Shown here in pieces: positions 6,445 to 14,390 of a stretch of 14,741 bases of DNA; the stretch's first letter is position 1, and the number at the start of each line of letters is the position of its first letter. The DNA comes from Planctomycetaceae bacterium (lineage in GTDB: Bacteria > Planctomycetota > Planctomycetia > Pirellulales > PALSA-1355), in assembly GCA_005773095.1 (NCBI GenBank), contig SXHT01000279.1:1-14741 (forward strand), in the 5' to 3' direction. A model generated the notes under the pieces. It ran no database searches. It saw only the letters and a program-made list of their open reading frames with translations, and was not told where the DNA came from. Position numbers and translations under genes: made by a program.

Positions 6445-8757
6445 ATGACTGTCCGGGATTGGCACGAGATGGCGGAGAAACCTACCACCGACGATGCGGT
6501 CGCACCCATTTCGAAAGGGGTTGTTCGTGCTGCGCCCAGGCAAGTAGCAGTAAAGCCCCCGCAGTTGCCCCCCAAAGCCGCGCGCCTCACGCAATCCCGC
6601 CCATCTCCGGAAGTTCAGCCCAGCGGTTTGGCGGCAGCAACCCTTGCGGATAGACCACCGCAGGTTGCTCCATCTCCATCGGCGCCACCCGCTGCCGAGC
6701 CGCCGTCCGTTTCATTGTGGCGTACGTGCGCGGCCTGGTTTGAAAGCTCGGCCTCTTGGGGCACGTCCGCGGTGGTCCACTTCACGGTCGTCCTGGTGCT
6801 CATGCTATGGTTTTTGGACAACACCGAAACCGGCACGGGTGACGTTGGCGTAACCGTTTCCGGCCAATTCGTTTCGACACCCGATCTGGGCGAACCGGAG
6901 CCGTTGACCCAGTTGGCGCCGCCGGCGGGCGATCCCAGCGGATCGGCCACCGGATTATCAACCGCCATTTCCGACGATTCGCTGACGGCCGCGGCCATGA
7001 GCAGCCTGGTGGAATCAAGCGGATCGAGTAACGGCGGCGGCGTGGCTGAGTTCACGGGGTCCGGGCCTTTCGTGGGCAGCGGCGGCGGGCCCGGTGGTAC
7101 GGGCGGCGGTGGTCTGCCGGGGAGTGAGCTGGCATCGCTCGACCGTGGATCGCTGATGAAAGATTGGAGCGAAGGGGGCGGCTCCGGGAGACCTGTGAAA
7201 CGCCCGCGCCGTCGCGGCGCGGCCGATGGTGTGCGGTCCGCGGACGGCGTGGCCGCCGCCGCCACCGGAGTGGTGGCGGATCTGCGCGGCGACTTGCAGG
7301 ATGGCGACGTGTTTCTGGTCTGGCTGCTCGACGCTTCGATCAGCTTGTACGATGACCGCCAGAAACTGGCGTCGCAACTTGCGCCCTTCTACGAGGAAGC
7401 TTCCGATCGCGGCCGTTACAAGCACCGGCTCATTAGCGCGGTAGTGGCCTACGGCAGCTATTCGCTCGAGGTCGAAAAGTCCACCAGGTTCACGACCAAA
7501 ACACTTCAGGCGATGCGCGCCATGCCGATCGACCCCACCGGTCTCGAAAATGTGATGTCCGCTGTTCAATTCTGCCTGAAGAAGTACGCGTCGAAGGCCC
7601 GTGGGCGATTGCGGATCGTGGTCTGGACCGATGAGTCGGGCGACGACTACGCGCTGCTTGAGGAAACGATCGCCCAATGCCACAAGATCAACGCCATGGT
7701 TCACGTCGTGGGTCCGTCCAGCGTGCTAGGCAGCGATCGCGGATTGCAAAACTGGACCGACAAGCCCAGCGGTTTCAAGTTTCTGCTGCCGGTGACGCGA
7801 GGGCCCGATTCGTGCCTGCCGGAACGAGTGATGCTGCCGTACTGGTTTGATACTTCTAGCGGCGCGGGCAACTTTGCCGGCGGCATGATCGCCGACGGCA
7901 TGCCTTGGTACGGAGGAGCGCTTCGCGAGCGGCTGCTTGCGGGGGTGGGGCCGTATGCGCTCACACGACTGGCACTGGAAACCGGCGGCACGTTTACGCT
8001 GCTCGATCGTCCGGAAGATAAGGGCCCTTTCAGTCTGGAGGCGATGAAGCCATATTTCCCGGACTACGGGAACGCCGAGGAGATCTTGAAGAGCATCAAG
8101 TCTCGGCCGTTGCGACTGGCGACCTGGGAGGCGGTGATGAAGACGTATCAGCCGGTCAATCTGGCGCCCCCCAAGATGCAGTTCTATAATTATCGCCAGC
8201 CACGCTATCCGTATCGCGAGACGGGGCCGGACTATCGCACTCCGGCCGAGTTCCGGCAACTTCTGCTTCCCGAACTGCAATCGCAAGTACCGCACGTGGT
8301 GACGGCCGCGGGGGTGATCGAAGAGGCGCTGCTCAGTTTTAAGAAGGGAATCTCGCCGAGCGAGTACGATAGTGAACCATCGCCGCGCTGGCGGGCATGG
8401 TACGACCTGACGCACGGCAGGTTGCTGGCGATGAGCATTCGCCACCGCGAGTACGCCGCTGCGTGCCGGTGGATTATCACGCCTGGCAATCTCATGCCGA
8501 CAACGAACTATCTCACGTTCCAAGGCTCGCCGACTCTTTTCACCAAAGACGCCGAATTGGAAACGCGGATGCAGGAGGCGAAACGACTGCTCGAGCGCTG
8601 CCGCGACAAGAACAAAGGCACGCCGTGGGAGCTGCTCGCTCAATGGGAGCTGGAAAACGACTTGGGCGTGAAGCCCGAGCAGCACATCATTCCCGTCCCC
8701 AATCCGATCCCCGTCGTCCTGCCGCCGGAGCCCAAGATCATCTTGCCCAAGCTCTGA
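6445..8757 (+). CDS. Single-pass membrane protein with vWA (MIDAS) domain
   Basis: A 770-residue protein. ATG 6445 is used here; ATG 6469 (MAEKPTTDD...) is an equally good start and neither has a clear SD. The N-terminal 105 residues are Pro/Ala-rich, probably cytosolic. One transmembrane segment follows at about 108-124 (SAVVHFTVVLVLMLWFL), resembling the anchor of TonB-like planctomycete proteins. A Ser/Gly-rich linker (about 135-245) ends in a basic patch (RPVKRPRRRG). A vWA domain spans about 284-425, with the metal-binding MIDAS motif DASIS (Asp296, Ser298, Ser300) and a later acidic loop WTDESGDD (Asp396). The remaining approximately 340 residues are not recognised. They have aromatic- and Pro-rich stretches and a Pro-rich tail. 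The vWA domain suggests metal-dependent protein-protein binding outside the cytoplasmic membrane; the partner is unknown. It is separated by 224 bases from the protease operon and probably has its own promoter. Confidence 0.85.
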   Translation: MTVRDWHEMAEKPTTDDAVAPISKGVVRAAPRQVAVKPPQLPPKAARLTQSRPSPEVQPSGLAAATLADRPPQVAPSPSAPPAAEPPSVSLWRTCAAWFESSASWGTSAVVHFTVVLVLMLWFLDNTETGTGDVGVTVSGQFVSTPDLGEPEPLTQLAPPAGDPSGSATGLSTAISDDSLTAAAMSSLVESSGSSNGGGVAEFTGSGPFVGSGGGPGGTGGGGLPGSELASLDRGSLMKDWSEGGGSGRPVKRPRRRGAADGVRSADGVAAAATGVVADLRGDLQDGDVFLVWLLDASISLYDDRQKLASQLAPFYEEASDRGRYKHRLISAVVAYGSYSLEVEKSTRFTTKTLQAMRAMPIDPTGLENVMSAVQFCLKKYASKARGRLRIVVWTDESGDDYALLEETIAQCHKINAMVHVVGPSSVLGSDRGLQNWTDKPSGFKFLLPVTRGPDSCLPERVMLPYWFDTSSGAGNFAGGMIADGMPWYGGALRERLLAGVGPYALTRLALETGGTFTLLDRPEDKGPFSLEAMKPYFPDYGNAEEILKSIKSRPLRLATWEAVMKTYQPVNLAPPKMQFYNYRQPRYPYRETGPDYRTPAEFRQLLLPELQSQVPHVVTAAGVIEEALLSFKKGISPSEYDSEPSPRWRAWYDLTHGRLLAMSIRHREYAAACRWIITPGNLMPTTNYLTFQGSPTLFTKDAELETRMQEAKRLLERCRDKNKGTPWELLAQWELENDLGVKPEQHIIPVPNPIPVVLPPEPKIILPKL

Positions 8758-8872
8758 GTACCGCGGGTCAGGCGGGAAAGCTCGACCTGCTCAACAAAGA
8801 AGCACGACAGGCAACCCGTCGGAACCCTGAGCACGAGCGGCGACGGCGTTGATTGTGACGTTGCAATACGTC

Positions 8873-9640
8873 CTAGCGGAGCACGCCGGAATAAAACTTC
8901 TGGCGGCCGCTTAGGGTGTCGAGCAGAAGCGCGCCGTCAGGGGCGATGCCCGCGCAGCGGCCTGTGGTGCGTCGGTTGGCCAGTTCAATGGTCAGGTCGT
9001 GACCGATCTGCAAACAGCACCGATCAAAGCGGCAGCCAAGTTCCGCAGGATTCGTGGCAAGTTGCGCAAGCATACCTTCGAAGGCTCGAAGAAATAAAAT
9101 TAAGATCTCCGTACGGTCGAGGGTTTGCCCCGACAGCTCGATCAGGCTCGTGGCGCGCAATCGCACTTCATCCGGCGCGGCGGAAAATGTGTTGTTCACA
9201 TTCAAGCCAACCCCCACGATGTGCCGACCATCGGGCAAGACGTCGATCAAGATGCCCGCCAGTTTCCGGCCAGCGGCGAAGACATCGTTCGGCCAATGCA
9301 GCCCGATAATTGTGTCGCCAAGCCAAACACTTACGGCATCGATCAGCGCGATGCCGGCCGCGAGCGACGCCTGCGAAACGGGTTGCCGCGGCAGGCCGTG
9401 GGCGACGGGGTCGATGAGCAGGCTGAATGCCAGACTTCCCCCACCCGTCCACCATCGATTGCCGCCGCGGCCGCGGCCGGCTGTTTGCGCGTCGGCCACC
9501 ACGAGTAAGGGGGTTTTGCCGTCGGCGGCAAGCTGGTGAGCGCGGTCTTGTGTGGACGGCAACGAACCTCTGTATTCGACGGATGCCAGCTTGCAATCGG
9601 CGAGCAGACGGGGCACGTCGATGGAATCAGCGGGGGGCAT
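8873..9640 (-). CDS. birA: Biotin-[acetyl-CoA carboxylase] ligase, monofunctional
   Basis: A 255-residue cytosolic enzyme that activates biotin with ATP to biotinyl-AMP and attaches it to the lysine of biotin carboxyl carrier protein (acetyl-CoA carboxylase and related enzymes). BirA hallmarks are clear: the adenylate/biotin loop TAGRGRGGNRW (53-63), HWPND (115-119), RKLAGIL with Lys126 (equivalent to the biotin-contacting Lys in E. coli KLAGIL), and VGVGLNVN (142-149). A small C-terminal SH3-like domain follows (about 215-255). The N-terminal winged helix of E. coli BirA is absent, so it should not repress a biotin operon (group I type). ATG 9640 is chosen; an upstream TTG at 9676 keeps the frame open but overlaps a promoter-like -35 box. 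Its neighbours are unrelated and it points opposite to them. Confidence 0.95.
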   Translation of the reverse strand: MPPADSIDVPRLLADCKLASVEYRGSLPSTQDRAHQLAADGKTPLLVVADAQTAGRGRGGNRWWTGGGSLAFSLLIDPVAHGLPRQPVSQASLAAGIALIDAVSVWLGDTIIGLHWPNDVFAAGRKLAGILIDVLPDGRHIVGVGLNVNNTFSAAPDEVRLRATSLIELSGQTLDRTEILILFLRAFEGMLAQLATNPAELGCRFDRCCLQIGHDLTIELANRRTTGRCAGIAPDGALLLDTLSGRQKFYSGVLR

Positions 9641-9647
9641 GTTCCTG

Positions 9648-9676
9648 ATAGTATTGGTCAAAAAAGCGGGTCGCAA
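9648..9676 (-). promoter_or_regulatory. Candidate sigma70-like promoter for birA
   Basis: On the - strand, TTGCGA (9676-9671) and TACTAT (9653-9648) are separated by 17 bases. Transcription would begin about at the birA ATG (9640), giving a leaderless or nearly leaderless mRNA. The match is moderate (4 of 6 in each box). Confidence 0.3.
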
Positions 9677-9861
9677 GCCGTGCCGAGACGGGCGTCACGA
9701 TCGTAGGTGGAAAATGCTGTGCGAATTTCGGCGGCTTATGGCCGGTCGCTTCGCCCTATCCAGGGAGATGGGAGCAGGCACCTGCCAATCAGATGTTTGC
9801 CGGCCGGGCCGAGAGCACCGGCGGCTAAATGCTGCAAAAACACGCGTGAAAGTCATTGATC

Positions 9862-9888
9862 TTGACGCGAGCCGCTGGCGGTGATAAT
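9862..9888 (+). promoter_or_regulatory. Candidate sigma70-like promoter for the barrel gene pair
   Basis: TTGACG (9862-9867, 5 of 6 to TTGACA) and GATAAT (9883-9888, 5 of 6 to TATAAT) have a 15-base spacer, a little shorter than ideal. The start of transcription would be near 9895, leaving a leader of about 85 bases before the TTG start at 9981. It is the best promoter match seen in the window. Confidence 0.5.
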
Positions 9889-9980
9889 TACCACTCGTCC
9901 AAATGTGCGGCACGCGGTCAGGGGGGGTGTGCGCGCGGCTCATGGGCTGGATTGAGCCGCTTAATTCGCGAGGGCGGAAC

Positions 9981-11222
9981 TTGATCAATCGTACGTCCCC
10001 ACGCGGCCTCATCGCCGTGCTGATACTTCTCGCCGCCAGCGCGGCGCGTGCCCAAACGCGCGTGCAGTTTCCCTCTTCGACGGTACCCACGCAGTCGACG
10101 GCGCCGAATTATTGGCCATCGACGCCGCCCAGCTATGGCGCAGCGCAGGCTCCGCCAGCTTTGCCACCCGGCGCGAATGGTCCGCTGCCTCCGCAACCGG
10201 CCGCGTCACCAGGTTGGGACCCGTATGCTCAGCCTTCGATGCCGATGTCGCAGCCGTACTCGCCCTATGCGCCGTCCCCCTATGCACCGACGCCCAACTT
10301 GCCCCCCTTTGGCTCACAACCCTACACGCCGCCGGGACCCGCCGCGCCCTATGGGCAACCCGGCGCGCTGTATCCGGAGGGGCTGCCTTCGATCATGCCG
10401 GAAGGAGGGTTTTGGGAGACGGTGCAGCGGCCGGTCAAATTCTTACAGGAAGCCCGATTGCGTTACACGTTTATTCCGGCCAATGGCTCGGAGCACTTGG
10501 GACTCAATGAGATCGAAACGTCGGCGTCGTTTGCGTTCCCGATTATCTACGATCAGGCGCCGCTGATTGTGACGCCCGGTTTTGGCATGCATCTCCTCGA
10601 TGGCCCCATCACCAAGCCGCCCGATTTCGCGGAATTGCCGGCGAACGTTTACGACGCCTATTTGGACTTTAGCTGGCGGCCGCAGTTGACGCCCTGGCTG
10701 GGGGCCAACCTGGGTGTGCGGCCGGGTGTCTTTACCGACTGGAACACATTTACGAATCACAGCTTCCGCATTCCTTCGCGCGGGCTTGGCGTGATCACGG
10801 TAACACCCAACTTGCAAATCATCGCCGGCGTGGTTTATCTCGACCGTGTGGATGTCAAGATTCTTCCGGCGGGGGGCATTGTTTGGACTCCCGAGCCCGA
10901 CAAGCGGTGGGAAATTCTATTTCCGAATCCCAAACTGGCAAGCAGGATATCGAACCTCGGCAATAGCGAGGTGTGGTGGTATGTCGCCGGCGAATATGGC
11001 GGCGGTTCGTGGACGTTTGAGCGAACCAATAGCGCTAGTGATCAGTTCGACTACAACGACATTCGCATCATTTTAGGCCTGGAAACCGTGGGGGGTTCGC
11101 GTTTGCGGACGTTTATCGAGGTGGGCTATCTCTTCGAGCGAGAAATTGTCTACCGCAACGGCCCGCCGGATGAGTTTCCCTTGACCGATTCGATGATGGT
11201 CCGTGGCGGCCTCGCATTTTGA
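9981..11222 (+). CDS. Outer-membrane beta-barrel protein with Pro-rich N-terminus, paralogue 1
   Basis: A 413-residue protein if it starts at TTG 9981. This start is chosen because AGGGCGG lies just upstream (9971-9977) and it gives a compact signal peptide (residues 1-24, cut after ARA before Gln25) like that of the paralogue downstream. ATG 9942 and ATG 9903 are in frame but would add a long polar leader. Residues about 28-150 are rich in Pro, Tyr, Ser and Ala, with repeated SPYAP- and QPY-like units. Residues about 150-413 match the next gene at many points: LLDGP, a PAGGIVWTP-like strand, WWYVAGEYGGGS, IEVGYLFERE, and the terminal VRGGLAF. Alternating aromatic/hydrophobic strands, Gly turns and a C-terminal Phe fit an outer-membrane barrel. 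The family may be DUF6268, from memory and unchecked. The cargo is unknown. Confidence 0.8.
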   Translation: MINRTSPRGLIAVLILLAASAARAQTRVQFPSSTVPTQSTAPNYWPSTPPSYGAAQAPPALPPGANGPLPPQPAASPGWDPYAQPSMPMSQPYSPYAPSPYAPTPNLPPFGSQPYTPPGPAAPYGQPGALYPEGLPSIMPEGGFWETVQRPVKFLQEARLRYTFIPANGSEHLGLNEIETSASFAFPIIYDQAPLIVTPGFGMHLLDGPITKPPDFAELPANVYDAYLDFSWRPQLTPWLGANLGVRPGVFTDWNTFTNHSFRIPSRGLGVITVTPNLQIIAGVVYLDRVDVKILPAGGIVWTPEPDKRWEILFPNPKLASRISNLGNSEVWWYVAGEYGGGSWTFERTNSASDQFDYNDIRIILGLETVGGSRLRTFIEVGYLFEREIVYRNGPPDEFPLTDSMMVRGGLAF

Positions 11223-11230
11223 ATGGAGCG

Positions 11231-11301
11231 GGCACGCCAGGCGCGCCGTCCGCCGACGTGAGAATTTTTTTGCACTTCAGCTACGGCACGCCCAGCGCGC
11301 C
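11231..11301 (+). repeat. Imperfect 17-bp direct repeat between the barrel paralogues
   Basis: GGCACGCCAGGCGCGCC (11231-11247) and GGCACGCCCAGCGCGCC (11285-11301) match at 15 of 17 bases. Between them is a run of seven T bases (11265-11271). Possible roles are a binding-site pair or a duplicated palindrome-containing unit. No strong hairpin precedes the T run, so a terminator is not supported. Confidence 0.6.
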
Positions 11302-11326
11302 TGTTGCATGGGGCGGTTGGCATCTT

Positions 11327-11331
11327 AGGAG
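11327..11331 (+). promoter_or_regulatory. Shine-Dalgarno site AGGAG for a GTG start
   Basis: AGGAG is followed by six bases and GTG 11338. It decides the start of the second barrel gene, since no ATG lies nearby in frame. Confidence 0.8.
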
Positions 11332-11337
11332 CAGAGA

Positions 11338-12456
11338 GTGAATCGCGTTTTCGCCACGCTTGTCACCTCCCTTGCGTTCATCGTCGGCGCTGCCCATGCG
11401 CAAGTCGTGCGGCTGCCGTCGATGACAAGCAGCAATTCTGAAACTGCGATGGATCGGCCGGCGCCCCAGGGTCGGCCGCGGAACCTGTTCTCGGGTTATC
11501 CTAGCGAACTTTCGCAACCGCTCATTCCCCAGGGGCAACCCTCGGCCGGACCGGACCTGCCAGGCGGGACGCTGGGCGGCAGTGGATTGGAACCGCTGTC
11601 CGAGATGGTTTCACCCGAAGGCGCGCTGCCGCCCATGGCGCGGCCGGAAAACGAGCCACCCCTGCCCAAAGGAGCCAGGCCGGGCGTCTTTCAACAACTG
11701 CTCGTATCGGAGACGTATCTGCCACGTTTGAATGGCGACGCAGGCTTTGGCATCAACGACGTGTTGGTGCAGGCGACGTTTGGCTTTCCTCTGTTTACGC
11801 GAGACAATCCCTTATTAATCACACCCGTGTTTGAGGTGCAGATGCTTGACGGTCCGATGTCGCCCGAGTTGCCGCCGGAGCTGTACGATGCGAGTGTTTC
11901 GCTCCTGCACATTCGCAAGTTCACCCAGCGATTTAGTCTGCATCTGGGCGTTGCGCCGGGCGTGCACAGCGATTTCGAGAAGTCGAACGACGACGCGATC
12001 CGCATTCCCGCGAGAATTCTTGGCGTTTGGGACTGGCGTCCGGATACGCAACTGATTTTCGGCGTGCTGTATCTGGCTCGGGACGACGTCAACTTTCTGC
12101 CGGCCGCCGGCGTGATCTGGACGCCCAGCGAGGAGATGAAGTTGGAACTGGTGTTTCCGCGGCCCCGTTTTGCCCAGCGGTTTGTCTACGCCGGTGAGAT
12201 CGAATGGTGGTGGTACGTTGGTGGTGAGTTCGGCGGCGGTTCTTACGCGGTGCGAGATGCGGGCGGGGCGGGCAGCAACGTAGTCACGCTCAGCGATCTG
12301 CGGTTGCTGCTGGGGGTTGAACGTCGTGTCACGAACGGCACCAACAGTCGAATTGAAGTTGGCTATGTGTTCGATCGCAAGATTGAATTCCAGGAATCGC
12401 TCCCCACCTTTGAGGCGGACCCTACGCTTTTGGTGCGTGGAGGGCTATCCTACTGA
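11338..12456 (+). CDS. Outer-membrane beta-barrel protein, paralogue 2
   Basis: A 372-residue protein starting at GTG 11338 behind AGGAG. The signal peptide is residues 1-21 (cut after AHA before Gln22). Residues about 23-112 form a Pro/Gly-rich linker without the Tyr-rich repeats of its paralogue. Residues about 113-372 align along their length with the upstream gene, sharing MLDGP, PAAGVIWTP, VFPRPRFAQR, WWWYVGGEFGGGS, IEVGYVFDRKIEF and a terminal VRGGLSY ending in an aromatic residue, as beta-barrel assembly signals do. A tandem duplication followed by divergence of the linker is the simplest history. The 115-base gap, direct repeat and separate SD leave open whether it is co-transcribed with paralogue 1. 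An outer-membrane location is inferred; the function is unknown. Confidence 0.8.
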   Translation: MNRVFATLVTSLAFIVGAAHAQVVRLPSMTSSNSETAMDRPAPQGRPRNLFSGYPSELSQPLIPQGQPSAGPDLPGGTLGGSGLEPLSEMVSPEGALPPMARPENEPPLPKGARPGVFQQLLVSETYLPRLNGDAGFGINDVLVQATFGFPLFTRDNPLLITPVFEVQMLDGPMSPELPPELYDASVSLLHIRKFTQRFSLHLGVAPGVHSDFEKSNDDAIRIPARILGVWDWRPDTQLIFGVLYLARDDVNFLPAAGVIWTPSEEMKLELVFPRPRFAQRFVYAGEIEWWWYVGGEFGGGSYAVRDAGGAGSNVVTLSDLRLLLGVERRVTNGTNSRIEVGYVFDRKIEFQESLPTFEADPTLLVRGGLSY

Positions 12457-12529
12457 TTGATTGGGTCAAACAATGAGAATCTGCTCTGCTGACTCTTAAC
12501 ACCCCTTGCCTCCAAATTCTAGTCGCCGG

Positions 12530-13486
12530 ATGGGTCGTCTCTCTCGCCTGCTTGCCCGCGTGTTCTGGCTCTCGCTGGCGATTGTTGCGCTGGCACTTAC
12601 AGCGGGAACGCTTTCTGGGTTGCTTTCCGACCGCATCTGGTTGTGCGAATTAGCCACGCATTTTCAGCTGCAGTACGTCGTGTTGCTGGCGATTGTGACG
12701 GTGATCTTTGCGCTGGATGCCAGGTTCAAATGGGCGGCTTTCTCACTCGTCGTGGCGGCGTCTGCGTTTTGTTATCAGTTGCTGCCCCTGTATGCGGGGG
12801 GCAGGCCAACATCTGCTCAACCGCGCACTTTGCGACTGGTTTCATCAAACATCGCGTTTTTTAACGAGAACAAGGACGAGCTCATCCGTTTCGTTTCCGC
12901 CGAGAATCCGGACGTGGTCGTGCTTTACGAGATCACGGAAGAATGGCTACCGACTCTCAAGCAGTTGGAAACCACCTACCCTGATCCAAAAATTTTCCCG
13001 CGCAAGAGTCATGCGGGAATTGCGGTTTTCAGCCGTTTGCCGCTCCAGGACGCCCAGCGGCGGTTGATCGGGGCAAGTCCCAGCTCTGTCATTACCGCCA
13101 ACGTTGTGCTCGGTGATCTGAAACTAAGTCTGGTCGGCGCTCATCCCGATCCGCCGGTAAGCTGGGCTGCCACGCTCCGGCGCAACGACCAACTCGCGGC
13201 CCTGGCGGAACTGGTAACCACGCTGCCAATGCCGCTGGTGTTGGCCGGAGACTTGAACACGTCGAGTTTTAACCCGGTGTTCAAGCGGTTCATTGATGAT
13301 ACCGGCCTGCGCGACAGCCGCCGCGGTTTTGGCATGCTTAACAGCTGGTCGGCAAATCTGCCGCTGATCCGCACCACAATCGATCACTTTCTGGTATCAC
13401 CCCGAGTCAAGGTGCTCGACCGCCGAGTGGGGCCGTACATCGGCTCGGACCATTATCCGATCGTGGTCGATCTGCTGGTGAAGTGA
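12530..13486 (+). CDS. Membrane-anchored endonuclease/exonuclease/phosphatase (EEP) family protein
   Basis: A 318-residue protein from ATG 12530; an in-frame TTG at 12506 has no SD and would add only eight residues. Three N-terminal transmembrane segments (about 9-31, 48-62, 69-87) precede a catalytic EEP domain (about 100-318). The metal and catalytic residues of the family are present: Asn107 in SSNIAFFN, Glu134 in VVVLYEIT, His205 in GAHPDPP, Asp241 and Asn243 in AGDLNTSSF, the IDHFLVSP strand (Asp285), and Asp307-His308 in GSDHYPIVVDL. The layout resembles the YafD-like group of membrane EEP proteins. The reaction would be Mg-dependent phosphodiester or phosphomonoester hydrolysis; substrate (lipid, nucleic acid or other) cannot be told. 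Topology is uncertain, and an odd number of segments would place the domain outside the cytoplasm if the N-terminus is inside. Its stop lies 2 bases from the stop of convergent sucD. Confidence 0.88.
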   Translation: MGRLSRLLARVFWLSLAIVALALTAGTLSGLLSDRIWLCELATHFQLQYVVLLAIVTVIFALDARFKWAAFSLVVAASAFCYQLLPLYAGGRPTSAQPRTLRLVSSNIAFFNENKDELIRFVSAENPDVVVLYEITEEWLPTLKQLETTYPDPKIFPRKSHAGIAVFSRLPLQDAQRRLIGASPSSVITANVVLGDLKLSLVGAHPDPPVSWAATLRRNDQLAALAELVTTLPMPLVLAGDLNTSSFNPVFKRFIDDTGLRDSRRGFGMLNSWSANLPLIRTTIDHFLVSPRVKVLDRRVGPYIGSDHYPIVVDLLVK

Positions 13487-13488
13487 TC

Positions 13489-14361
13489 TCAGCGCATGAT
13501 TGCCCGCTTCATCGCCGTGCCCATGTCGGCGGGGCTGTCGGCGACTTCGATGCCGGCGACTTGCAAGGCCGTGATCTTTTCCTTGGCGGTGCCTTTGCCG
13601 CCAGAGATGATGGCCCCCGCGTGGCCCATGCGCTTTCCAGGAGGTGCGGCGCGGCCGGCGATAAAGGCGGCCACGGGCTTGGTGACATGCTGCTTAATGT
13701 AGGCCGCCGCTTCCTCCTCGGCGGTACCGCCAATTTCGCCCATCATCATGATCGCTTCCGTGGCGGGATCAGCCTGGAACATTCGCAACAGATCCACGAA
13801 CGACGTTCCCACGATCGGATCACCCCCCAGTCCGACGCACGTTGACTGGCCCAAGCCAAGCGTCGTCAACTGCCAGACTGCTTCGTAGGTAAGCGTTCCG
13901 CTACGGCTCATCACGCCGACCGGACCTTTCTTGTGAATGTAGCCCGGCATGATACCGATCTTGCATTCATCGGGCGTAATTACTCCCGGGCAATTTGGCC
14001 CCACGAGGACCGAATTGCTGCGTTTGACGATTTCATACACGCGCACCATGTCGAGCACGGGGACGCCTTCCGTGATGGCGATCACGACTTTGATGCCCGC
14101 ATCAACCGCTTCCAGAATCGCGTCGGCGGTAAACGCCGACGGCACGAAAATCATGGTGGCGTTAGCGCCGGTCTTTTCCACCGCTTCGACCACCGTGTCG
14201 AAGACAGGCAGGCCCTCGACGGTCTCGCCGCCTTTGCCAGGAGTAACGCCACCGACCATATTCGTGCCGTACTCTTTGCATCCCTTGGTATGGAACTGGC
14301 CCACCTTGCCGGTGATGCCTTGGCAAATAACGCGTGTGTCTTTGTCGATGAGAATGCTCAT
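13489..14361 (-). CDS. sucD: Succinyl-CoA synthetase (succinate-CoA ligase) subunit alpha
   Basis: A 290-residue subunit, the usual length. With SucC it interconverts succinyl-CoA and succinate while making ATP or GTP in the TCA cycle. The N-terminal Rossmann-like CoA-binding domain has GITGKVGQFHTK (15-26; many homologues read GITGSQG here). The phosphorylated histidine is His247 in GHAGAIIS, equivalent to E. coli His246. GPNCPGVI and SRSGTLTYE are also typical. The start is ATG 14361. No SD is present; upstream mRNA is a pyrimidine-rich stretch made of heptad repeats. It lies downstream of sucC on the same strand, as in most bacteria, but with a 114-base gap. Confidence 0.97.
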   Translation of the reverse strand: MSILIDKDTRVICQGITGKVGQFHTKGCKEYGTNMVGGVTPGKGGETVEGLPVFDTVVEAVEKTGANATMIFVPSAFTADAILEAVDAGIKVVIAITEGVPVLDMVRVYEIVKRSNSVLVGPNCPGVITPDECKIGIMPGYIHKKGPVGVMSRSGTLTYEAVWQLTTLGLGQSTCVGLGGDPIVGTSFVDLLRMFQADPATEAIMMMGEIGGTAEEEAAAYIKQHVTKPVAAFIAGRAAPPGKRMGHAGAIISGGKGTAKEKITALQVAGIEVADSPADMGTAMKRAIMR

Positions 14362-14362
14362 A

Positions 14363-14390
14363 AGGGAGGGCAGGGGGCAGGAGTCAGGGG
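14363..14390. repeat. Heptanucleotide tandem repeats between sucC and sucD
   Basis: On the + strand the 7-base units are AGGGAGG, GCAGGGG, GCAGGAG and TCAGGGG in immediate succession. They resemble the short tandem heptad repeats known from cyanobacteria. The first unit lies one base from the sucD start codon, so on the sucD mRNA it replaces the ribosome-binding region with pyrimidines. Confidence 0.65.

Larger units (their letters stand above)
9641..9980. other. Divergent intergenic region between birA and the first barrel gene
   Basis: These 340 bases contain no credible gene. They hold a birA-side promoter candidate (9648-9676), a GC-rich stretch with the arms GCCGG and CCGGC around 9799-9823, a + strand promoter candidate (9862-9888), and a run of seven G bases at 9921-9927. 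Open frames reach into it from both sides only through weak or upstream start codons. Confidence 0.6.

Noticed and set aside
7726..8685. 319-codon open frame on - opposite the vWA gene
   Set aside because: No motif, no SD, reverse-frame composition; the sense strand has a MIDAS domain and membrane anchor.
8397..8852. Open frame of 151 codons on + overlapping the end of the vWA gene
   Set aside because: It lies mostly inside the vWA gene in another frame, has Arg/Ala-rich shadow composition, and no SD or recognisable domain.
11240..11271. Possible intrinsic terminator before the T7 run
   Set aside because: Only four-base stems (GGCG/CGCC or CGTC/GACG) can be drawn, too weak to support a terminator.
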